Source of the DNA: Bog-756 sp963727955
Lineage (GTDB): Bacteria; Actinomycetota; Acidimicrobiia; Acidimicrobiales; RAAP-2
DNA length: 64,000 nt
Assembly: GCA_963727955.1 (NCBI GenBank)
Contig: CAVSII010000001.1
Location: 558,001 to 622,000, forward strand
Reading direction: 5' to 3'
The notes under the pieces were generated by a model that was not told the origin of the DNA, did not search any database, and was given only the letters and a program-made list of their open reading frames with translations. This document shows positions 58,974-64,000 of this stretch, piece by piece (position 1 is the first letter of the stretch; each line of letters opens with the position of its first letter). The translations under genes were made by a program, and so were the position numbers.

Positions 58974-59642
58974 ATGAACGATTCCCACCCGACGATGCCC
59001 CATGCCCCGGGAGCCCTGGGCGCGGGAGCGACGGTCGACATGAAAGCTACAGCCGATATCGGCCCGGGCTCCGACATCTTCCAGCGGCTGTTGAAAGAGA
59101 GGATCGTCTTCCTCGGATCGGCCATCGACCAGAACACCGCCAATCTGGTCTGCTCGCAACTGATCCTGCTGGAGGCCGAGAACTCCGAGCGGGACATCTC
59201 CGTCTACATCAACTCGCCCGGTGGGTCGGTCACCGACGGCCTGGCCATCTACGACACCATGCAGTACGTGAACTGCGACGTGCGCACCATCTGCGTGGGC
59301 CTGGCCGCCTCCATGGGCCAGTTCCTCCTGTGCGCCGGCACCCCGGGGAAGCGGTTCGCCCTTCCCCACAGCAGGATCCTCATGCACCAGCCCTCGGGCC
59401 AGATGCAGGGCCAGGCGGCCGACATCGCCATCCAGGCCGAGCAGATCATCTACCTGAAGCGGATGATGGCCGAGCGGATCGCCTTCCACACCGGCCAGAC
59501 GGTGGAGCGCATCGAAGCCGACTCCGACCGTGATCGTTGGTTTACGGCGGAGGAGGCCCGCGACTACGGCTTCATCGACGAGGTCATCCAGAAAGACGCC
59601 ATGGCCGTCCCGACGGCCAGCGTGGGGGCTGCCGGCAAGTGA
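58974..59642 (+). CDS. clpP: ATP-dependent Clp protease proteolytic subunit
   Basis: ClpP serine protease of 222 residues. Catalytic serine in GLAASMGQF (near residue 122), histidine in MHQPSGQMQGQA (near 147) and aspartate in DSDRDRWFTAEEA (near 197) are intact; IYINSPGGS-type text appears as VYINSPGGSVTDG. A 35-residue N-terminal extension precedes the conserved IFQRLLKERIVFLG. ClpP forms a 14-mer with ClpX or ClpC. No clpX, tig or second clpP is near, unlike the usual tandem actinobacterial clpP1P2. Its TGA overlaps the Wzm GTG (GTGA), so it is translationally coupled to a polysaccharide exporter. Confidence 0.93.
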   Translation: MNDSHPTMPHAPGALGAGATVDMKATADIGPGSDIFQRLLKERIVFLGSAIDQNTANLVCSQLILLEAENSERDISVYINSPGGSVTDGLAIYDTMQYVNCDVRTICVGLAASMGQFLLCAGTPGKRFALPHSRILMHQPSGQMQGQAADIAIQAEQIIYLKRMMAERIAFHTGQTVERIEADSDRDRWFTAEEARDYGFIDEVIQKDAMAVPTASVGAAGK

Positions 59643-60655
59643 GTCTCAGCGTCGAGCGGCCCGCATCGGGACCGCCTGAGCGCACCCCAGTCATCGGGGG
59701 GAGCACCCGCTTCATCCCCGGGCAGAGCCACGACCGGATCACGGTCGTCAACGGCAAGGTCCAACTGGGCCAACGGCTCAAGGACCTCTGGACCAACCGC
59801 GACCTTCTCATGCTGCTGGTCCGCACCGAGCTCAAGGTCAAGTACAAGGACTCGGTGCTCGGTTACGCCTGGTCGATGCTCAACCCGGCCCTGGTGCTGA
59901 CCATCTACTACGTGGTGTTCAAGATCATCGCCCGCAACCACCAACCCCACTTCGCCATCTGGCTGTTCGCCGGGCTCATCGTCTGGAACCTGTTCAACGG
60001 GTCGGCCATGGGGGCGACCGGCGTGGTGGTGGGCAAGGCCGGAATCGTAAAGAAGGTGGCCTTCCCCCGCGAGCTCCTGGCTCTTTCGGTGGTGGGCGTC
60101 AACATGGTGTTGTTCGCCATCCAGGTGGTGGTGCTGATCGGCGCCCTGCTCCTCTTCGGCATCACGCCCGACTTCCCCATGTTGGTGGTGCTCCCTCTGG
60201 CCTTCGTGGCCCTGCTGGTGTTCACCGGGGCCATGTCCATCTTCCTTTCGGCCGTCAACGTGTACCTGCGGGACACCCAGCACCTCACCGAAGTGCTCCT
60301 GATGGCCTGGTTCTGGGGCACCTCCATCGTCTACACCTATGGCCAGATCTTCTTGTCCGGCTACCAGAAGACCCACCCCGCCTTGAAATGGATCCAGTAC
60401 GTTTACCTGGTCAACCCGATCACCCCGATCGTCATGACCTTCCAGCGGGCCATCTACGGAAAGACCCAGTACACATATCTGCCACCCGGCAGTGCGGCGG
60501 GCACAAAGCCGACCGTGTACCACGTGCTTCCGACCTGGGGGGTCGGTACCTATGCCGGTCTGGCGGGAGCGGTACTCGTCGTCAGCCTGGGACTGTTCCT
60601 GGTGGCCCTGATCATCTTCGGCCGGCTCGAGGGCAATTTCGCCGAGGAGCTCTGA
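59639..60655 (+). CDS. ABC-2 polysaccharide export permease (Wzm-like)
   Basis: Membrane subunit of 338 residues. A cytoplasmic N-tail of about 65 residues leads to LWTNRDLLMLLVRTELKVKYKDSVLGYAWSMLNPAL, the hallmark of Wzm/TagG/RfbA permeases; six helices follow. AGIVKKVAFPRELL and FFSAVNVYLRDTQHLTEV-type text (here SAVNVYLRDTQHL) are further family blocks. An insertion of about 30 polar residues lies near the last helix. Pairs with the Wzt-like ATPase 4 nt downstream. Exports a lipid-linked glycan built by the GT4 enzymes. GTG 59639 overlaps the clpP stop. Confidence 0.92.
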   Translation: MSLSVERPASGPPERTPVIGGSTRFIPGQSHDRITVVNGKVQLGQRLKDLWTNRDLLMLLVRTELKVKYKDSVLGYAWSMLNPALVLTIYYVVFKIIARNHQPHFAIWLFAGLIVWNLFNGSAMGATGVVVGKAGIVKKVAFPRELLALSVVGVNMVLFAIQVVVLIGALLLFGITPDFPMLVVLPLAFVALLVFTGAMSIFLSAVNVYLRDTQHLTEVLLMAWFWGTSIVYTYGQIFLSGYQKTHPALKWIQYVYLVNPITPIVMTFQRAIYGKTQYTYLPPGSAAGTKPTVYHVLPTWGVGTYAGLAGAVLVVSLGLFLVALIIFGRLEGNFAEEL

Positions 60656-60658
60656 CCG

Positions 60659-61924
60659 GTGGCCGTCGCCATCGAGGTCAAGGAGATCTCCAAGCAGTTC
60701 CGCCTCTACGACGAGAAGCACACGTCGCTCAAGGAGCGGGTCATCCACGGCGGCAAGATGCCGTTCACCCCGTTTTGGGCGCTGCGCGACGTGAGCGTGG
60801 ACGTGAACCAGGGGGAGACCTTCGGAATCCTCGGTCGCAACGGGTGCGGCAAATCGACTCTGCTCAAGTGCGTGGCCGGCATCATCAAACCCACCTCAGG
60901 TGAGATCCGGGTGCGGGGTAGCCTGGCCGCCATGCTCGAGCTGGGCGCCGGGTTCCAGCCCGATCTCTCCGGGCGGGACAACATCTACCTCAACGGCTCG
61001 CTCCTCGGCCTGCCACGATCCGAGATCGAGAAGCGGTTCGACGACATCGTGGCCTTCGCCGGGCTCGAGGACTTCATCGACAACCAGGTCAAGTTCTATT
61101 CCTCCGGCATGTACGTGCGACTGGGGTTCGCGGTGGCGGTCAACGTGGAGCCCGACGTGCTGCTGGTCGACGAGGTGCTGGCCGTGGGTGACGCCGCCTT
61201 CCAGCGCAAGTGCCTCGATCACGTGAAGAAGTTCCAACGTGAGGGCCGCACCATCGTGGTGGTGAGCCACGCCACCGACACCATCCGTCAGAATTGCGAG
61301 CGGGTCATGGTGATGAACCACGGCAAGGTGATCACCGTCGACGATCCGGGCGAGGCGATCCGGGTGTACATGGCCGACCTTCTCGGTGTGGGCACGCTCG
61401 AAGGCTCCGAGTCTGGTGGGATCGAGGGCAACGTCCTGGTGATCGGCACGGTCCAGGCCGAACACGGCGGTAGCGGCGCCCGCAGCCACATGTACCCCGG
61501 CGAGTCGCTGACCGTCACGGCCGACCTGGACAGCCTGGCCCCGGTGCCCAACGCCATGGCCACCATCGCCATCCACGACGACAAGAACGAGCTGGTTTTT
61601 GCCTCCGACCCGGACGATCCCGGCTGCGAGATGGATGTTCCGGAGGGCGGGGGGACCGTCCGGTTCTACTTCCCCGAGGTCCCCCTTCTGGACGGCACCT
61701 ACTCGGTCAGTGTCGGTGTACGTAGCGCCACCGAGACGGCCATCTTCGATTGGAAGGACCAGGTGACCCAATTCGAGGTGGCCAATCCCGGCCGGTCCAC
61801 CGGTCGGGTCCGTCTTCCCCTCGACGTGAGCTTCCGGCTCCGCGGCTCCGGACTCACCGGCGAGGTGCCGGTGGTGAGCCCGGACTTCGGGCCGCTGGCC
61901 GGCTGGGAAGAGTCCGCCTCGTGA
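60659..61924 (+). CDS. ABC polysaccharide export ATPase with C-terminal glycan-binding domain (Wzt-like)
   Basis: ATPase of 421 residues. Walker A GRNGCGKSTL, signature FYSSGMYVRLGFAVA and Walker B VLLVDEVLAVGD are the forms characteristic of Wzt/TagH proteins; switch histidine in VVSHATDT. After residue 245 comes a beta-sandwich like Wzt_C (SLTVTADLDSLAPVPNAMATIAIHD...LDGTYSVSVGV), which in O-antigen systems reads the chemically capped end of the polymer. This fits the two methyltransferase-like proteins in the cluster. Start is GTG 60659. Stop overlaps the next GTG. Confidence 0.93.
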   Translation: MAVAIEVKEISKQFRLYDEKHTSLKERVIHGGKMPFTPFWALRDVSVDVNQGETFGILGRNGCGKSTLLKCVAGIIKPTSGEIRVRGSLAAMLELGAGFQPDLSGRDNIYLNGSLLGLPRSEIEKRFDDIVAFAGLEDFIDNQVKFYSSGMYVRLGFAVAVNVEPDVLLVDEVLAVGDAAFQRKCLDHVKKFQREGRTIVVVSHATDTIRQNCERVMVMNHGKVITVDDPGEAIRVYMADLLGVGTLEGSESGGIEGNVLVIGTVQAEHGGSGARSHMYPGESLTVTADLDSLAPVPNAMATIAIHDDKNELVFASDPDDPGCEMDVPEGGGTVRFYFPEVPLLDGTYSVSVGVRSATETAIFDWKDQVTQFEVANPGRSTGRVRLPLDVSFRLRGSGLTGEVPVVSPDFGPLAGWEESAS

Positions 61925-63009
61925 CGGTGACCCGCATCGACCAGGTCATCCCCTCGCTGGCCAGCAGGGATGCCATCGGTGGGCACACACTCCAGCTACG
62001 CGACCTCCTACGGGACCGGGGCTACCAGTCGGACATCTACTACGGCAACGCCACCCCCGACCGACTCGACGAGGGACTGCCGGTGAGCCGGCTGGGTGAC
62101 CGGTCGCCGGGCGGCCGGGTCCTGCTCTACCAGCTGTCGATCGGCAGCGGGGTGGCCGACATCTTCCGCCAACGTAGCGAGCGCAAGTTCGTCAACTACC
62201 ACAACATCACGCCGGCCGACCTCATCGAGGGCTGGGCGCCGGCTGTGGGTGAGGAGGTGCGGTGGGGCCGGGCCCAGCTCCGCGACCTGGCCTCCATCAC
62301 CGAATTCGCCATCGCCGACTCCACCTTCAACGAACGCGAGCTGCGGGACGCCGGCTACCGGTCGACGACCACGGTGCCACTGCTCATCGACCTCGACGGG
62401 TTCGCCGGATCGCCGGATGTGGCCCTGGCCCGGCGCCTGGCCGCCCAGAAGGAACAGGGCGGTGCCGATCTGTTGTTCGTGGGGAAGGTGTCCCCCCACA
62501 AGGGCCAGCACGATCTGGTCAAGGCCCTGGCCGCCTATCGGCGCCTCTACGACTCCCGGGCCCGTCTCCACCTGGTGGGGGGAGCCATCAGCGACGAGTA
62601 CCGCACGGCTGTGGAGCGGTTCGCCGTCGAACTGGGACTGCTCGACGGACTGGAGATCGCCGGCTCGGTCACCCACGAGGAGCTCATCGCCTACTACGCC
62701 GCCGCCGACGCCTTCGTCTGCCTCTCCAACCACGAAGGCTTCTGCGTGCCCCTCCTCGAGGCCATGTTCCATCGTGTGCCCATCGTGGCCTACACCAACA
62801 GCGCCGTCCCCGAAACCGTGCAGGGTGCCGGTGTGGTCCTCCCCAACAAGGAGCCGGCCCGGGTGGCGGCTGCCATCGACCGGGTGGTCAACGATGCAAC
62901 CCTCCGGTCTGTCCTCGCTGAGGCCGCTTCGGCCCGGGTGACCACCTTCGCCCTGCCCCGGGTGAAGGAGCACTTCGCCACAGCCATCGAGGCAGCCTGC
63001 GCGGCGTGA
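61921..63009 (+). CDS. GT4 glycosyltransferase
   Basis: GT-B enzyme of 362 residues. VIPSLASRDAIGGHTLQLRDLL and VNYHNITPADLIEGW mirror the 54352 and 57785 proteins; VGKVSPHKGQHDLVKAL starts the C-domain and SNHEGFCVPLLEAM carries the EX7E motif. Start GTG 61921 overlaps the Wzt stop. It continues the coupled operon and would add a sugar to the exported chain. The intact sequence here is the guide for placing the frameshift in the 54352 gene. Confidence 0.93.
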   Translation: MTVTRIDQVIPSLASRDAIGGHTLQLRDLLRDRGYQSDIYYGNATPDRLDEGLPVSRLGDRSPGGRVLLYQLSIGSGVADIFRQRSERKFVNYHNITPADLIEGWAPAVGEEVRWGRAQLRDLASITEFAIADSTFNERELRDAGYRSTTTVPLLIDLDGFAGSPDVALARRLAAQKEQGGADLLFVGKVSPHKGQHDLVKALAAYRRLYDSRARLHLVGGAISDEYRTAVERFAVELGLLDGLEIAGSVTHEELIAYYAAADAFVCLSNHEGFCVPLLEAMFHRVPIVAYTNSAVPETVQGAGVVLPNKEPARVAAAIDRVVNDATLRSVLAEAASARVTTFALPRVKEHFATAIEAACAA

Positions 63010-63040
63010 CCCGGGCGTCTCGTTCGCACCCGCGGCGTGC

Positions 63041-63076
63041 GGTGGGGACACCATGGCATGTGGTGGGGACACCGTG
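63041..63076. repeat. 21-bp-period duplication of ribosome-binding site and start codon
   Basis: GGTGGGGACACC at 63041-63052, followed by ATG, recurs at 63062-63073, followed by GTG. The period is 7 codons, so both starts are in frame. Confidence 0.85.
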
Positions 63077-64000
63077 AAGGTGGCGTTCGTGGTCCCGCGG
63101 TACGGGCCGACCGTGATCGGAGGGGCTGAGTCGGCGGCCCGGGCCTTGGCCGAGCACCTGGTGGCCTACCAGGGTTGGGATGCGGCTGTCCTCACCAGTT
63201 GCGCCGAGGACTTCGTCACCTGGGACGATGTCTTTCCTCCCGGGGAGGAGTCGATCAACGGCGTGCGGGTGGTGCGGTTTCCCGCCAGCGCCGGGCGCCA
63301 CCCGTCGTTCCACCCTCTTTCGGCCTCCCTCCTGGCCGATCCGGCCGGTGCCTCGCAGGCCGACGCCCAAAAGTGGGTCGATCTGCAGGGGCCGGTGGTT
63401 CCCGAGCTGATCTCTGCCGCCCTGGACCTCCGGGTCGACGCCCTCATCTTCTATCCCTACCTCTATTACCCGACGGTTCGCCTCATCGAGCGCGCCCGGG
63501 TGCCCACCGTCCTCCATCCGGCCGCCCACGACGAACCGGCCCTACGCCTCCCCGTCTTTCCCGCGGTGTTCGGTGCGGCCGACGGGTTGGTCTTCCAAAC
63601 CGAGGCCGAACGGGACATCGTCCAGCATCTCTTTCCGGTGGCCACCCATCGTCAGCTCCTGCTGGGACTGGGCGTCGACGACCGGACCGGTGCCCCCGGC
63701 CCGGGCGACGCCTCTTCACCGCGGGGTTCACCGGAGGGCGCTCCCTACCTGATCTGCCTCGGCCGGGTCGACCGGCACAAGGGGACGTCGATGTTGGCCC
63801 GGCTGTTCACGGCCTACAAGGACCGCCACCCCGGTCCCCTCCGACTGGTCCTGGCCGGTCCGGTGGTCGACGTCCCGACCGAGCACCCCGACATCGAGGT
63901 GCTCGGGCCGGTGTCCGACGAGGACAAGTGGAGGCTTTTGGCGGGGGCCACGGCTCTCGTCTCCCCTTCGCCCTGGGAGGCGTTCTCGCTGGTGGTGGCT
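63053..64000 (+). CDS. GT4 glycosyltransferase (3' end cut by window)
   Basis: First 316 residues of a GT-B enzyme, paralogous to the 55444 protein. VKVAFVVPRYGPTVIGGAES and AARALAEHL open it; VLHPAAHDEPALRLP, CLGRVDRHKGTSMLARLF and the beginning of the donor motif (WEAFSLVV) are visible before the edge. Start may be ATG 63053 or GTG 63074 because the start region is duplicated; the paralogue aligns best with the second. Same direction as the rest of the operon with a 43-bp gap, the longest within its last four genes. Confidence 0.9.
   Translation, partial: MACGGDTVKVAFVVPRYGPTVIGGAESAARALAEHLVAYQGWDAAVLTSCAEDFVTWDDVFPPGEESINGVRVVRFPASAGRHPSFHPLSASLLADPAGASQADAQKWVDLQGPVVPELISAALDLRVDALIFYPYLYYPTVRLIERARVPTVLHPAAHDEPALRLPVFPAVFGAADGLVFQTEAERDIVQHLFPVATHRQLLLGLGVDDRTGAPGPGDASSPRGSPEGAPYLICLGRVDRHKGTSMLARLFTAYKDRHPGPLRLVLAGPVVDVPTEHPDIEVLGPVSDEDKWRLLAGATALVSPSPWEAFSLVVA

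Overview
The window is a high-GC, almost intergenic-free stretch of a bacterial chromosome. GTG starts are common, adjacent genes often overlap by 4 nt (ATGA/GTGA), and the regulators and lipid enzymes are actinobacterial in type. Proteins built from 'DGG-(I/V)-F-x-FG' repeats, a fused FadE34-type acyl-CoA dehydrogenase, DUF2142/DUF2079 membrane proteins and a dimethylformamidase-beta-like secreted protein together suggest an uncultured or poorly studied actinobacterium, most likely class Acidimicrobiia. That placement is inference, because there is no rRNA in the window. Two genes carry single-base frameshifts, so draft-assembly errors are possible. I see no prophage, insertion sequence, integrase, CRISPR array or rRNA.

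Layout. (1) 1-7.5 kb: lipid or terpenoid-like catabolism. It holds a cut PaaK-like CoA ligase, a TetR repressor facing a cytochrome P450 across a promoter/operator, a gluconate-2-dehydrogenase-subunit-3-like protein coupled to a GMC oxidoreductase, then a minus-strand operon of D-2-hydroxyacid dehydrogenase, DUF35 Zn-ribbon/OB protein and thiolase-fold lipid-transfer protein. (2) 7.6-14.1 kb: FGGY kinase, Zn alcohol dehydrogenase, SDR, PIG-L deacetylase and a two-gene ABC-2 exporter. (3) 14.3-25.6 kb: carbohydrate use. It holds an ABC-type solute-binding protein, GH13 alpha-glucosidase, ThuA-like protein, a secreted propeller lipoprotein, and a tight operon GH4 glycosidase - beta-hydroxyacid dehydrogenase - class I aldolase - FGGY kinase - LarA-type nickel-pincer racemase/epimerase. 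(4) 25.7-30.8 kb: an HAAT (Liv-type) ABC importer with unusual architecture, in which one polypeptide is an MFS carrier fused to a LivF ATPase, a second is a LivH-LivM fusion, and LivG is separate. (5) 30.8-39.1 kb: TauD dioxygenase, alpha/beta hydrolase, NagB-like deaminase, and a beta-oxidation set (MaoC-N protein, enoyl-CoA hydratase, fused double acyl-CoA dehydrogenase, frameshifted MaoC hydratase, Hsd4A-like SDR). (6) 39.3-52.8 kb: envelope/glycan genes. These are DUF2142, DMF-beta-like secreted protein, GT-C and DUF2079 membrane proteins, a DPM1-like GT2, two methyltransferases with DUF4214-like N-termini, and two convergent secreted repeat proteins. (7) 53.0-64 kb: tRNA-Leu(TAG), then an 11-kb chain of translationally coupled genes for an ABC-exported polysaccharide: two methyltransferase-like proteins, five GT4 glycosyltransferases (one frameshifted, one cut by the window end), Wzm and Wzt, with a clpP gene in the middle of the chain.

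The carbohydrate genes form a plausible route: glycoside cleavage, oxidoreduction, kinase, aldolase, plus an epimerase of LarA type. The lipid genes give most beta-oxidation steps, plus an Ltp2/DUF35 pair of the type that shortens steroid side chains. The glycan genes give chain assembly, terminal modification and export.

Beyond the genes, the most striking DNA-level signal is a recurrent set of short tandem duplications (9-35 bp units) that overlap stop or start codons. These occur at about nine gene ends and at the 3' end of the tRNA. In the clearest case (38069-38176) the last six codons of an SDR gene, stop included, are present six times. Several genes also have a TANNNT -10 box exactly 6 nt before the start codon, which predicts leaderless transcripts.
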